Below are positions 1 to 7,931 of a stretch of DNA of 64,000 nucleotides, piece by piece. Positions within the stretch are counted from its first letter, which is position 1. Each line of letters begins with the position of its first letter. Below the pieces are notes generated by a model. The model was not told the DNA's origin. It did not search any database and worked only from the letters and a program-made list of their open reading frames with translations. This DNA comes from Herbaspirillum huttiense (lineage in GTDB: Bacteria > Pseudomonadota > Gammaproteobacteria > Burkholderiales > Burkholderiaceae_D), in contig NZ_CP037993.1 of NCBI RefSeq assembly GCF_004367745.1, positions 620,001-684,000 of the forward strand, read 5' to 3'. Made by a program: the position numbers and the translations under genes.

Positions 1-1597
1 TCTTGCCGATCACGCCCTGATAGGCATTGGCGGTGGTGTTGAACTTGCGGTTGAACCAGCCGAAGAAACCCTTCTTCTCGTGGTGGTGACCCTTCTCAAC
101 AGGCTTGAGGATGGTCGCGCACAGTGCCGGCGTGAGGGTGAAGGCCATCAGCACCGAGAACACCATGGAAGCCACCATCGACAGCGAGAACTGGCGATAG
201 ATCGCACCCACCGCGCCACCGAAGAAGGCCATCGGGATGAACACCGCGATCAGCACCAGCGTGATACCGATCAGCGCGCCGCTGATCTGGCCCATGGCCT
301 TGCGGGTCGCGTCAGCCGGCGAGAGACCTTCCTCGCTCATGATGCGCTCGACGTTTTCCACCACCACGATCGCATCGTCGACCAGGATACCGATGGCCAG
401 CACCATGCCGAACATGGTCAGCACGTTGATCGAGAAGCCGAACAGCAGCAGCGTGGCAAAAGTACCCAGCAGCGCCACCGGCACCACGATGGTCGGGATG
501 ATGGTGTAGCGGATGTTCTGCAGGAACAGGAACATCACCAGGAACACCAGCACGATGGCTTCGATCAGGGTCTTGACCACTTCCTCGATCGAGATCTTGA
601 CGAACTTGGAGGTGTCGTAAGGGATGGTGTACTTCACACCGGCCGGGAAATACTTGGCCAGCTCTTCCATCTTCTTGTGCACGGCGGTGGCCGTACCCAG
701 CGCGTTGGCGGTCGGCGACAGCTGCACGCCGATGAAGGACGAAGGCTTGCCATCCAGACGGCCGGAGGTGTCATAGCTCTGGCCACCCACTTCGATGCGG
801 GCGACGTCGCGCAGGCGCACGCTCGAACCGTTGGTATTGGCACGCAGCACGATGTTGCCGAACTGCTCGGGCGAGGTCAGCTGACCGTTGACCACCACGG
901 TAGCGGCGATCTGCTGGCTGCCGGGGCTGGGCAGGGCACCCAGCGTACCGCCGGCCACCAGGGCGTTCTGCGCCTGGATCGCTGCCGTCACGTCAGCCGG
1001 GGTCAGGCTCAGGCCGATCAGCTTGTTCGGATCGATCCAGATGCGCATGGCGCGTTCGGTACCGAACAGCTGCGCCTGGCCCACACCGGGCACGCGCTTG
1101 ATTTCGTTCAAGACGTTACGCGACAGATAGTCACCCAGCGCCACCGGATCGAGCTTGCCATCGGTGGAAGACAGACCGATGAAGAGCAGGAAGTTGGAAC
1201 GCGACTTGGTCACCTGCACGCCCTGTTGCGTCACGGCTGCCGGCAGGCGGGCCTCGACGCGCTTCAGGCGGTTCTGCACATCCACCGCCGCCAGGTCCGG
1301 ATTGGTTTCCGGCGAGAAGGTGATGGTGATCTGCACCTGGCCGTTGGCCTGGCTTTGCGACTCGATGTATTGCAGGCCATCGGCGCCGTTCATTTCCTGT
1401 TCGATCAGGCTGGTCACCGAATCGTCCAGGGTCTGCGCGGTCGCACCCGGATAGGTCGCCGTGACCACAATGGTCGGCGGCGCGATGCTGGGGTACTGGG
1501 CCACCGGCAAGCCGGTAATGGCCAGCGCACCGCCCAGCATGATGAAGATCGCTAGCACCCACGCAAATACGGGGCGATCAATAAAGAACTTTCCCAT
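1..1597 (-). CDS. acrB: RND multidrug efflux permease (AcrB/MexB type), 5' part
   Basis: This is the inner-membrane proton/drug antiporter of a tripartite efflux pump. About 532 N-terminal residues are present and the rest lies beyond the left edge. The protein opens with MGKFFIDRPVFAWVLAIF, the usual HAE1-family start and first helix. The periplasmic porter region follows, then helices 2-6. The proton-relay aspartate pair is visible in helix 4 (GILVDDAIVVVENVER, near residue 405). The gene starts 11 bp after the membrane fusion gene, so the two form an operon, presumably with an outer-membrane channel gene farther left. Normal length would be about 1050 residues. Transcription should be set by the palindrome at 3043-3068 and the divergent TetR protein. 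The acrB/mexB name reflects family, not proven orthology. Confidence 0.93.
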   Translation of the reverse strand, partial: MGKFFIDRPVFAWVLAIFIMLGGALAITGLPVAQYPSIAPPTIVVTATYPGATAQTLDDSVTSLIEQEMNGADGLQYIESQSQANGQVQITITFSPETNPDLAAVDVQNRLKRVEARLPAAVTQQGVQVTKSRSNFLLFIGLSSTDGKLDPVALGDYLSRNVLNEIKRVPGVGQAQLFGTERAMRIWIDPNKLIGLSLTPADVTAAIQAQNALVAGGTLGALPSPGSQQIAATVVVNGQLTSPEQFGNIVLRANTNGSSVRLRDVARIEVGGQSYDTSGRLDGKPSSFIGVQLSPTANALGTATAVHKKMEELAKYFPAGVKYTIPYDTSKFVKISIEEVVKTLIEAIVLVFLVMFLFLQNIRYTIIPTIVVPVALLGTFATLLLFGFSINVLTMFGMVLAIGILVDDAIVVVENVERIMSEEGLSPADATRKAMGQISGALIGITLVLIAVFIPMAFFGGAVGAIYRQFSLSMVASMVFSVLMAFTLTPALCATILKPVEKGHHHEKKGFFGWFNRKFNTTANAYQGVIGK

Positions 1598-1608
1598 CTG
1601 GCAGCCTC

Positions 1609-2817
1609 TTAGTTAGCTTTCTGTTGGGCGCTCGCGTCTTGCTTGGCCGGCTGGCCAGCAGCTTGTGCGGGAGCGCCCGCGGGATTCCATTGGACCGGCT
1701 TGACGGCGGCACCCGGGCGGACCTTCTGCAGGCCTTCCACGATGACGCGATCACCTTCCTTCAAGCCATCGATGACCTGCCAGTTGTTGCCGCGTGCGCC
1801 GCCCGTCTTGACCGGACGCGCCTCGACCTTGCTCTCGGCATTGACCACCATCACCGAGGAGCCGCCGGCATCACGCACCACGGCTTGTTGCGGCACCAGC
1901 AGGGCCTGTTCGTCCACGGCTTGCTCGATCTTGGTCCGCACGTAGGTACCCGGCAGCAGCAGGCGCTTGGGGTTGGGGAATTCGGCACGCAGCGAGACCG
2001 AACCGGTGCTTTCATCCACGCTGATGTCGGAGAACAGCAGCTTGCCCGGCTGGTCGTAAGCCTGGCCGTTTTCCAGCACCAGGGTCACGCTGGCCTTGTT
2101 GTCGCCCACGCTCTTCAACTGGCCGGCGGCCATCGCCTGCTGCAACTTCAACAGGTCGGCGCTGGACTGGGTCACGTTGACGTAGACCGGATCGAGCTGC
2201 TGCACCAGGGCCAGCTGGGTGGCATCCCCCTGGCCGACCAGCGCACCTTCGGTCACCAGCGCGCGGCCGATGCGGCCGGAGATGGGCGAGGTCACGGTGG
2301 CATAACCCAGGTTCAGGTTGGCGGTCTGCACCGCTGCCTTGCCGGCGGCGACATCGGCTTCAGCCTGCTTCTGGGCGGCCACGGCGTTGTCGTATTCCTG
2401 CTTGGAGACCGCGTTGACTTCCACCAGCGGCTTGTAGCGCTGCGCGGTCAGCGAGGTTTGCGTCAGGTTGGCCTGGGCGCGTGCCAGCGTGGCTTGGGCG
2501 CTTTCCAGGCTAGCCTTGTACTGGGCCGGATCGATCTTGAAGAGCACCTGGCCCTCCTTGACCTCGCTGCCTTCCTTGAAGACGCGCTTCTGCACGATGC
2601 CTGCCACCCGAGCACGCACCTGCGCCACGCGGAAGGCTTCCACGCGGCCCGGCAGTTCATTGGTGATGGCCACGCGCTGCGGGGCGATGGTCACCACCGA
2701 CACCTCGGCCGGCGGCATCTGGCCGCCTTGCGCGGCGGGTTTCTGTCCGCAGGCAACCAGCGCGGCGGCAACGGCGACGGTCATGGTGAGGCGCGTGAAA
2801 CGACTGACTGAGCTCAT
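1609..2817 (-). CDS. acrA: RND efflux periplasmic adaptor (membrane fusion) lipoprotein, AcrA/MexA type
   Basis: This adaptor links the RND permease to the outer-membrane channel. The chosen start (MSSVSRFTRLTM) gives 402 residues and a lipoprotein signal with lipobox LVAC followed by G, so the mature protein should be anchored by Cys22. The order is typical: a lipoyl half-motif (RVRARVAGIVQKRVFKEG), an alpha-hairpin of about residues 100-170 rich in Ala/Gln, the second lipoyl half (VTSPISGRIGRALVTEG), then beta-barrel and membrane-proximal domains. The reading frame extends upstream to 3084, but those residues lack the expected signal peptide and overlap the operator, so the shorter start is preferred. 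It is the first gene of the pump operon. Confidence 0.94.
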   Translation of the reverse strand: MSSVSRFTRLTMTVAVAAALVACGQKPAAQGGQMPPAEVSVVTIAPQRVAITNELPGRVEAFRVAQVRARVAGIVQKRVFKEGSEVKEGQVLFKIDPAQYKASLESAQATLARAQANLTQTSLTAQRYKPLVEVNAVSKQEYDNAVAAQKQAEADVAAGKAAVQTANLNLGYATVTSPISGRIGRALVTEGALVGQGDATQLALVQQLDPVYVNVTQSSADLLKLQQAMAAGQLKSVGDNKASVTLVLENGQAYDQPGKLLFSDISVDESTGSVSLRAEFPNPKRLLLPGTYVRTKIEQAVDEQALLVPQQAVVRDAGGSSVMVVNAESKVEARPVKTGGARGNNWQVIDGLKEGDRVIVEGLQKVRPGAAVKPVQWNPAGAPAQAAGQPAKQDASAQQKAN

Positions 2818-3042
2818 AGATATCTCGCACGAAAGTAAAGTTGAAGCCGCCAGGGGCGGCGATGAAACGAATTCGGTAGAACCGGTCACGACGATGATGC
2901 TGTGCCTGTCATCCGGTGATGGAGGGGATGGATGAGCCGGGCTACAGATTGTTGCAATGCAAAAAAGTCCCCACCCCTTCATGCCAGGGTGATGAATTTT
3001 TTTGCAGGTGATGAACGGCAGGGACTTGAAGCGGATGCTATT

Positions 3043-3068
3043 ATACATACATCCATGAATGTATGTAT
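3043..3068. promoter_or_regulatory. Operator of the AcrR/TtgR-type repressor
   Basis: A 26-bp inverted repeat with arms ATACATACAT and ATGTATGTAT and one mismatched pair at the centre. It lies in the divergent region between the pump operon and the TetR gene. The half-sites and the central CATGAATGTA resemble the published operator of Pseudomonas TtgR, which controls a homologous pump. The expected ligand-responsive repressor is the protein at 3411-4061. Binding is inferred from symmetry, resemblance and position. Confidence 0.7.
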
Positions 3069-3410
3069 TTCTTCCAAACATCACATTAATTTAACAAACT
3101 TGTTCGAAACGGCGTAGCAAAATATGAGCGATTCCTTGCATTTTGATTCGAAAGCTACTCTGATGCCGTTTCCGCTGGTCTGAATCCGAGCTCTTCCATG
3201 CCTTCGGACGATAGGCCGAGCTGCTGGGAAGACGAATTTGACGCCCTGATATTGTGCACGAAACTCACTTACTTCTTCATGACCATCATTGCGCACATGA
3301 AGCCTTTGACGAAACTCTGCCGGTTGCGGGTGATGTGCATCCGCAACACGGCCGCCCAGTGGCGCGCCTGAGGGGCGGCGCCATGGCCATTTGCCCGGGA
3401 GTCTGTTGAC
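3069..3410. other. Divergent intergenic region upstream of the TetR gene
   Basis: About 340 bp between the operator and the regulator start. No convincing gene was found. A 19-codon frame beginning at 3124 has no ribosome binding site or recognisable product. Base composition is mixed, and short frames on the minus strand are continuations of antisense frames through the TetR gene. The regulator's own promoter presumably lies here, but no clear -35/-10 pair could be assigned. Confidence 0.4.
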
Positions 3411-4061
3411 ATGGCCCGTTCGACCAAGGAAGAAGCGCTGGAAACGCGTGCCCGCATCCTCGATGCGGCCGAGCAGGTGTTCCATGAGCGCGGCGTCTCG
3501 CAGACCTCGCTGGCCGACGTGGCCAAGGCCGCTGAGGTCACGCGCGGGGCCATCTACTGGCACTTCAAGAACAAGAGCGATCTGTTCGACGCCATGTGCG
3601 AGCGCGTGCGCCTGCCCATGGAAGCGGTGCTGGAAGAAAACGCCAGCCCGCAGGTGGAGGATCCGCTGGGCCAGTTCCTGCGCAGCGGCATCTATGTGTT
3701 GACCATGGCGGCGACCGATGAGCGCTGCCGGCGCGTGTTCGACATCATCTTCAACAAATGCGAATTCGCCGACGCGCAGGACCCCATCCTGATTCGCCAG
3801 CGCGAATGCCACGTCGATGGATTGTTGCGGCTGGAGCAGATCCTGCTCAATGCGGTGGCACGCGGCCAGCTTCCGGCCACGCTCGATATCCGCCTGGCCT
3901 GTCTGGCGGCGCATGCCACCTTCAGCGGCTTGCTGACGGACTGGTTCTTTTCCCCCGACAGTTTCGACCTGGTCAAGGATGGCGAGCGCATCCTGGCGGC
4001 CTCGCTCTACACGCTCAAGACCGCACCGTCGCTGCAGAAGACGCAGCCGGACCAAGCCTAG
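3411..4061 (+). CDS. acrR: TetR-family repressor of the RND pump (AcrR/TtgR type)
   Basis: A 216-residue TetR-family DNA-binding regulator. The N-terminal helix-turn-helix is clear at about residues 10-55 (LETRARILDAAEQVFHERG, then VTRGAIYWHFKNKSDLF). The C-terminal part is the all-helical drug-binding and dimerisation domain. The sequence is of the AcrR/TtgR/SmeT type (GAIYWHFKNK, WFFSPDSFDL near the C-terminus). It is transcribed away from the pump operon with the palindrome between them, the standard arrangement for a local repressor released by pump substrates. Autoregulation from the same operator is likely but not visible directly. Confidence 0.88.
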   Translation: MARSTKEEALETRARILDAAEQVFHERGVSQTSLADVAKAAEVTRGAIYWHFKNKSDLFDAMCERVRLPMEAVLEENASPQVEDPLGQFLRSGIYVLTMAATDERCRRVFDIIFNKCEFADAQDPILIRQRECHVDGLLRLEQILLNAVARGQLPATLDIRLACLAAHATFSGLLTDWFFSPDSFDLVKDGERILAASLYTLKTAPSLQKTQPDQA

Positions 4062-4219
4062 AAACCCGGGTGGTTTTCAGGCGATATGAAGGATCAGGAT
4101 AAAACGTAAGGGAATTCAGGCAGGCCGGAGAACCCGGCCCCCGCCTGACCGGCCTGCACCATGTGCATGACGCCCGCCGGCCAGAATGCGATATGAATCA
4201 ATAAACCAAAAGACCAGGC

Positions 4220-4543
4220 TCAATAGGTCGGCATCGAAGGATCCACCTGGGCCGCCCAGGCGTGCACGCCGCCGCTCAGGTTGATGACCTTGGTAAAGCC
4301 CTGGCGCTCCAGGAAGGCGGCCACCTGCATGCTGCGGCCGCCGTGATGGCAGATGCAGACCACCGGCTGTTCCTCGTCCAGCTCCGCGAAGCGGCCGGGA
4401 ATGGTGTTCATCGGCACCAGCTGCGAGCCGGCGATGTGGCAGGTCTGGTGTTCCCAGGGTTCACGCACATCCAGCAGCAGGGGCGTGGGACGGTCCGGAT
4501 CGTTGATCCAGGCCGCCAGTTCCGGGGCAGAGATGTGCTCCAT
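4220..4543 (-). CDS. Single-domain rhodanese-like sulfurtransferase
   Basis: A 107-residue cytoplasmic protein with one rhodanese fold. The N-terminal part carries LLLDVREPWEHQTCHIAGS, the CH2A motif, and the active-site loop is CHHGGRS with the presumed persulfide Cys at about residue 75. The length is normal for GlpE/PspE-like single-domain rhodaneses. It sits 28 bp downstream of the isoaspartyl methyltransferase gene on the same strand and is probably cotranscribed. This gene pair commonly precedes tolC in Burkholderiales, but no tolC is present here. The sulfur acceptor is unknown. Confidence 0.9.
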   Translation of the reverse strand: MEHISAPELAAWINDPDRPTPLLLDVREPWEHQTCHIAGSQLVPMNTIPGRFAELDEEQPVVCICHHGGRSMQVAAFLERQGFTKVINLSGGVHAWAAQVDPSMPTY

Positions 4544-4571
4544 GATGCTTTTCCTGTCTCGGCCCTGAGGC

Positions 4572-5237
4572 TCAGAACGTGAAGTGGGACGGCGTGATCG
4601 CTGCGTGCAGCGGCTTGGCCAGGGTTTCCACGATGTTGACGGTCTCGAAGGCGTGTTCCGAGGTGCGGGTGATCAGTTGCAGTTCCATCACCGGGGCCGA
4701 ACCGACGATGGCCAGCAGGCGGCCGCCGATCTTGAGTTGCTTGCCGAAGGATTCCGGCAGCAGCGGCAGCGAGCCGGAGATCACGATGACGTCGTATTCG
4801 CCAGCCTTGCCATCGGCACCGGTCCAGCCTTGCGCGCCATTGCCCAGTTGCACGTCGACGTTGGCCACGCCGTAGTCCGACAGGTTCTGTTCGGCCAGGG
4901 CCTTCAGTTCCGGCGAGATTTCCACAGTCGTCACGTGGCGCGCCTTGTGCGCCAGCAGGGCTGCCATGTAGCCCGAACCTGCGCCGATTTCCAGCACGTA
5001 TTCGTGCTTCTTCACATTGGCTTCCTGCAGGATGCGCGCTTCGATCTTCGGAGCCAGCATGTTTTCACCACCCGGCAGCGGGATCTCGGTGTCGAAGAAG
5101 GCCAGGCTGCGATAGGCGGCCGGGACGAATTCTTCACGCTTGACGACCATCAGCAGGTCCAGCACGTCTTGCGCCAGCACGTTCCAGGGGCGGATTTGCT
5201 GCTCGATCATGTTGAAGCGGGCTTGTTCGATATTCAT
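4572..5237 (-). CDS. pcm: Protein-L-isoaspartate O-methyltransferase family protein
   Basis: A 221-residue SAM-dependent methyltransferase expected to methylate isoaspartyl residues in damaged proteins. The start MNIEQARFNMIEQQ is the normal beginning of this subfamily, and the 17 upstream in-frame residues look non-coding. SAM-binding motif I is VLEIGAGSGYMAAL at residues 81-94. The preceding block LAPKIEARILQEA matches the Pcm conserved region. It is the first gene of a pair with the rhodanese gene. This betaproteobacterial branch is divergent from E. coli Pcm, so substrate specificity is inferred from family. Confidence 0.88.
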   Translation of the reverse strand: MNIEQARFNMIEQQIRPWNVLAQDVLDLLMVVKREEFVPAAYRSLAFFDTEIPLPGGENMLAPKIEARILQEANVKKHEYVLEIGAGSGYMAALLAHKARHVTTVEISPELKALAEQNLSDYGVANVDVQLGNGAQGWTGADGKAGEYDVIVISGSLPLLPESFGKQLKIGGRLLAIVGSAPVMELQLITRTSEHAFETVNIVETLAKPLHAAITPSHFTF

Positions 5238-5389
5238 GGCGGTGGCTCGATCTAATCTAATAGCGACGGAAAGGCAGCATTTTAGCAAACACCGCCCGGC
5301 TAATCAGCCCATCTATGCGCTGAAAAAGCCGCTGGAGGCGCTTCTGTTGTGGGTTTTCCTCAATGCAATGCGAGCGCGACAGGCTGGCG

Positions 5390-6019
5390 TCAGGCTTTGA
5401 GACCGTTCAGGCAAAGGTCGATCATGCTCTCCAGGTAGGCCAGCGGATCGATGGGCGTGGCTGCGCAGGGTGCGAGTGATTGCTCCCACAGCATCAGCAT
5501 GATGAGGGGGGCGACGATGACTTTCTTCATGGCGTCGGCGTTAATGGGGCGGAATTCCCCGCGCGCCATGCCGCGTTCGAGCACGCGCACTATCGTGGCA
5601 TCACCGCGCGCGGTCACTTCATCATGGTAAAAGCGTGCAAGTTCAGGGAAATTGCCGGATTCGGCCACCATCAGCTTGGCAATGCCGACCACGCCGGAGT
5701 GCGAGGCGGACTGCCACCAGTGCAGGATGAGATCACGCAGCAGTTCGGCGCTGCTGCCGGCGTGGCCTTCGATGCGGGCTTCGGCCTGGTCCAGCAGGGG
5801 CAGCACATTGGCGCGTACCACCGACTTGAACAGGCTTTCCTTGCCATCGAAGTAGAGATAAAGGGTGCCCTTGGAGACACCCGCGCGGGTGGCCACGTCT
5901 TCCAGCCGGGTCGCGGCGTAACCGCGCTCGACGAACAATTCCAGTGCCGCCGCCAGCAATTCCTGGGGGCGGTCTTGTTTGCGTCGTTCCCAACGCGGTT
6001 CTTTGGCCGATGCAGACAT
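5390..6019 (-). CDS. TetR/AcrR-family transcriptional regulator
   Basis: A 209-residue regulator starting MSASAKEPRWERRKQDRPQE. The upstream in-frame stretch to 6118 lacks coding character. The DNA-binding domain covers about residues 14-60 and contains TRLEDVATRAGVSKGTLYLYF, a textbook TetR recognition helix region. The C-terminal domain matches a TetR_C subgroup often found in proteobacterial regulators (WWQSASHSGVVGIAKLMVAES). No target gene is evident: it faces away from the Cys-cluster gene at 6161 and converges on nothing known. Its ligand and regulon are unknown. Confidence 0.88.
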   Translation of the reverse strand: MSASAKEPRWERRKQDRPQELLAAALELFVERGYAATRLEDVATRAGVSKGTLYLYFDGKESLFKSVVRANVLPLLDQAEARIEGHAGSSAELLRDLILHWWQSASHSGVVGIAKLMVAESGNFPELARFYHDEVTARGDATIVRVLERGMARGEFRPINADAMKKVIVAPLIMLMLWEQSLAPCAATPIDPLAYLESMIDLCLNGLKA

Positions 6020-6160
6020 GAGAAACAAGATTACCGGGACGGGGCACTGTAAGTGGCAAGCCGCGCCGGCGTCAAGCGGCCAGATCAAGCCGCCGGCACC
6101 GCGTGCCGTCCGATGCACTACAATGCAGTCCCCCCGCGCTACCCGCCACCAGGAAAGTCC

Positions 6161-6247
6161 ATGAACTGCCGAGACGCATGCGGCGCTTGCTGCATCGCCC
6201 CTTCCATCACCAGCCCGATCCCCGGCATGCCCGACGGCAAGCCAGTT
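6161..6247 (+). pseudogene. 5' fragment of an interrupted YkgJ-like Cys-cluster gene
   Basis: Begins [15 protein letters not shown] and runs to DGKP, then enters unrelated DNA and stops (VVN, stop at 6254-6256). The sequence is the N-terminal half of a small zinc/iron Cys-cluster protein (YkgJ/UPF0153 type). The missing C-terminal half lies 1.16 kb downstream at 7412-7624. Joining the copies of GGCAAGCC at 6236-6243 and 7412-7419 restores one continuous frame ([15 protein letters not shown]). It is therefore a host gene split by an insertion. Confidence 0.8.
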
Positions 6248-6265
6248 GTCAACTAAAGAGATGTC

Positions 6266-6523
6266 ATGAACTGCCGCGACAACTGCGGGGCGTGCTGCAT
6301 CGCCCCCTCGATTACGAGCCCGATACCCGGAATGCCTGATGGGAAACCCGCCGGGGTCAGGTGCATTCAGTTGGGTGAGGACAACCGCTGCCTTACCTTC
6401 GGTAAGCCAGAGCGCCCGCCGTTCTGCGGAGGGCTACAACCATCCCAAGAGATGTGCGGACCCAATCGCACGCATGCTATACGTTGGCTTGAAGAGCTGG
6501 AGCGCGCTACACTCCCAAGTTGA
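6266..6523 (+). CDS. YkgJ-like Cys-cluster protein, complete copy on the insert
   Basis: An 85-residue protein with the Cys pattern [11 protein letters not shown]...RC...RC...FC...MC typical of the YkgJ/UPF0153 zinc- or iron-binding cluster family. The start ATG follows AAAGAG at a good distance. It closely resembles the reconstructed host gene split around it (same first 35 residues apart from Ala6 to Asn, then scattered changes such as [14 protein letters not shown] versus [14 protein letters not shown]). Codon choice differs from the host copy, which points to foreign origin rather than recent duplication. It may restore the function lost by the insertion. The biochemical role of the family is not known. 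Confidence 0.8.
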   Translation: MNCRDNCGACCIAPSITSPIPGMPDGKPAGVRCIQLGEDNRCLTFGKPERPPFCGGLQPSQEMCGPNRTHAIRWLEELERATLPS

Positions 6524-6527
6524 TGCC

Positions 6528-7355
6528 GTGAACTACCGCCCAAAGTTGCATAGTGTTTCTATACCTGACCATCTGACCATGAGTTCTCGTTACACTCCAA
6601 AGCGCCTCTCTGAGTATCACGGTACCCTCGTGTCTATTCTGCTAGATGGTCCTAATCAGTTCACGTCATTCGACGACGCTCCTGTAGACCAGCAAAAAGC
6701 CCTTCGAGAAGCGTTTGAAGTACTGCAGGATACCTTTCCACTGGTGGAGAATAAGCTCAAAGACGAGTATCTTGCGGCGATACTCCGGGAACTCCTTCGG
6801 ATGGCTTACGAATTCTTTTCGAACGGGGACGAAAGGAATGGCGCGTATGCGCTTCAGGAATTTGAGGGAAGCGTCTGGCCGAGCAGGAATGTGCCTCCTA
6901 GGCATGCTCCCGACGCCGAGCTTCGAGCACATGGGGCGTTGAAACGATATGCAGGTGTGACTCCGAATCCGTATCCATACCGGGGCAGCATTGAAGATAT
7001 GGGTGAATCCCAGCGCCAATTGTTCAACGCTGTGCTGAGTACATATGAAGAAGGTGGCGATACCCTACAGCCTGGGAAAGAGCATAACTGGTTACTTGGC
7101 CCAGATGCGATAGCGCGAAAATTTAATGAGCGCTCAAGGAAAGCTGCGACGGCACGATTCACGCAAGAGCTATCGACACGTACGTCTCTGGCGGCATTGC
7201 GCGCTACCAATGTACTTGGCACCTTGCTGATATTTGACATTGAAGAACCTCACCGCCCGCGCATTTCAATTAGAGGAAAGCCAGAGGCATTCAAAGCCGG
7301 AAGCCCGAACTTCATTATCGAAGAAGCAAACTGGGCCGCGAAATCAACTATCTGA
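6528..7355 (+). CDS. Protein of unknown function carried by the insert
   Basis: No family was recognised. The frame is open from a GTG at 6528, five bases after the preceding stop; an ATG at 6579 is the alternative start. Neither has a clear ribosome binding site. The product is 259-275 residues, soluble, with no signal peptide or membrane helix. It is acidic and helical in the middle (VENKLKDEYLAAILRELLRMAYEFF), with a C-terminal part containing TNVLGTLLIFDIEEPHRPRIS. GC content is low compared with chromosomal genes, as for the rest of the insert. It may be the cargo that the element spreads, for example a defence or toxin function, but nothing in the sequence proves this. Confidence 0.65.
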   Translation: MNYRPKLHSVSIPDHLTMSSRYTPKRLSEYHGTLVSILLDGPNQFTSFDDAPVDQQKALREAFEVLQDTFPLVENKLKDEYLAAILRELLRMAYEFFSNGDERNGAYALQEFEGSVWPSRNVPPRHAPDAELRAHGALKRYAGVTPNPYPYRGSIEDMGESQRQLFNAVLSTYEEGGDTLQPGKEHNWLLGPDAIARKFNERSRKAATARFTQELSTRTSLAALRATNVLGTLLIFDIEEPHRPRISIRGKPEAFKAGSPNFIIEEANWAAKSTI

Positions 7356-7411
7356 CGCAAAGCCTTCTTGCGTTTCGAAGCTCATCTCTTTAGGTGCCAG
7401 ATATCCCCACC

Positions 7412-7624
7412 GGCAAGCCGGCCGGCGTACCGTGCGTACAACTGGGCGAGGACATGCGCTGCAAGATCTTCGGCCAGCCCGAACGCCCGGACTTCTGCGC
7501 CGGCTTGCAGCCTTCCGTGGAGATGTGTGGAGAGAATCGCGGTCAGGCCATCGCCTGGCTCAGTGAACTGGAGACGCTGACAGCGCCGGGCAGCCAAGCT
7601 GGCCGGCGAGGGGAGATCACCTGA
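7412..7624 (+). pseudogene. 3' fragment of the interrupted Cys-cluster gene
   Basis: The frame reads [21 protein letters not shown] and continues through [23 protein letters not shown] to a stop at 7622-7624. It carries the Cys residues missing from the 6161 fragment. The frame is open slightly upstream with a GTG (7394), but that would give a protein without its N-terminal CxxxCxxCC cluster. It ends with a short unique tail ([11 protein letters not shown]). It is probably untranslated or non-functional in the present arrangement. Confidence 0.78.
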
Positions 7625-7641
7625 AGCGGGAGGCCTGTCTT

Positions 7642-7809
7642 CTAGAAGGCTTCCTCGCGCCGCCGTCGGGCTTCTTCGCGGATATCCTCGATGAGCCGGC
7701 GGGTATCCACCTTTTCCTTGAGGTGTGCGGCATGGGCTTCACGGCTGATGGGAGCGATGGTGGTCAGCTCCTTCAGATCGGCAGTACTTTCTTCGTGTCG
7801 ATGATGCAC
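7642..7809 (-). CDS. Small charged protein of unknown function
   Basis: A 55-residue protein read from a GTG at 7809 that has AGGAG at the right distance upstream. This start is preferred over the longer frame to 7872, which has no ribosome site. The C-terminal half (EKVDTRRLIEDIREEARRRREEAF) is strongly charged and predicted to be one continuous helix. It has no signal peptide and no Cys. It lies between the split Cys-cluster gene and arsC-like gene, without obvious partners. It was not recognised as a named family, and it could be a chance frame. Confidence 0.45.
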   Translation of the reverse strand: MHHRHEESTADLKELTTIAPISREAHAAHLKEKVDTRRLIEDIREEARRRREEAF

Positions 7810-7931
7810 CGCTGCTCCTGAATCGATAGGGGGAGGGAGGAACTCTGCCTTTGTACCACGGATCGGGCGCATCTGGCGAGTTTGGCATCAAATGACAGCG
7901 GATGCCGGTCCGATACGCCCCGTTTCGGTGC

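Larger units (their letters stand above)
6244..7419. mobile_element. Insertion splitting the Cys-cluster gene and carrying a replacement copy
   Basis: The ~1.18-kb insert lies between two copies of the octamer GGCAAGCC (6236-6243 and 7412-7419). Just inside are inverted copies of CTAAAGAGATG (6253-6263) and its complement CATCTCTTTAG (7383-7393). It holds a complete but diverged copy of the interrupted gene (6266-6523) and one gene of unknown function (6528-7355). The insert is visibly lower in GC than its surroundings. No transposase or integrase is encoded, so mobility, if any, would need a partner. Whether the 11-bp repeats are true element ends is uncertain. Confidence 0.55.

Noticed and set aside
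80..1555. Plus-strand frame of 491 codons opposite the RND permease
   Set aside because: The strongly biased His/Gln/Arg composition is the mirror image of the permease; no ribosome site or domain.
3124..3183. Short 19-codon frame in the pump/regulator intergenic region
   Set aside because: No ribosome site and no recognisable product; probably chance.
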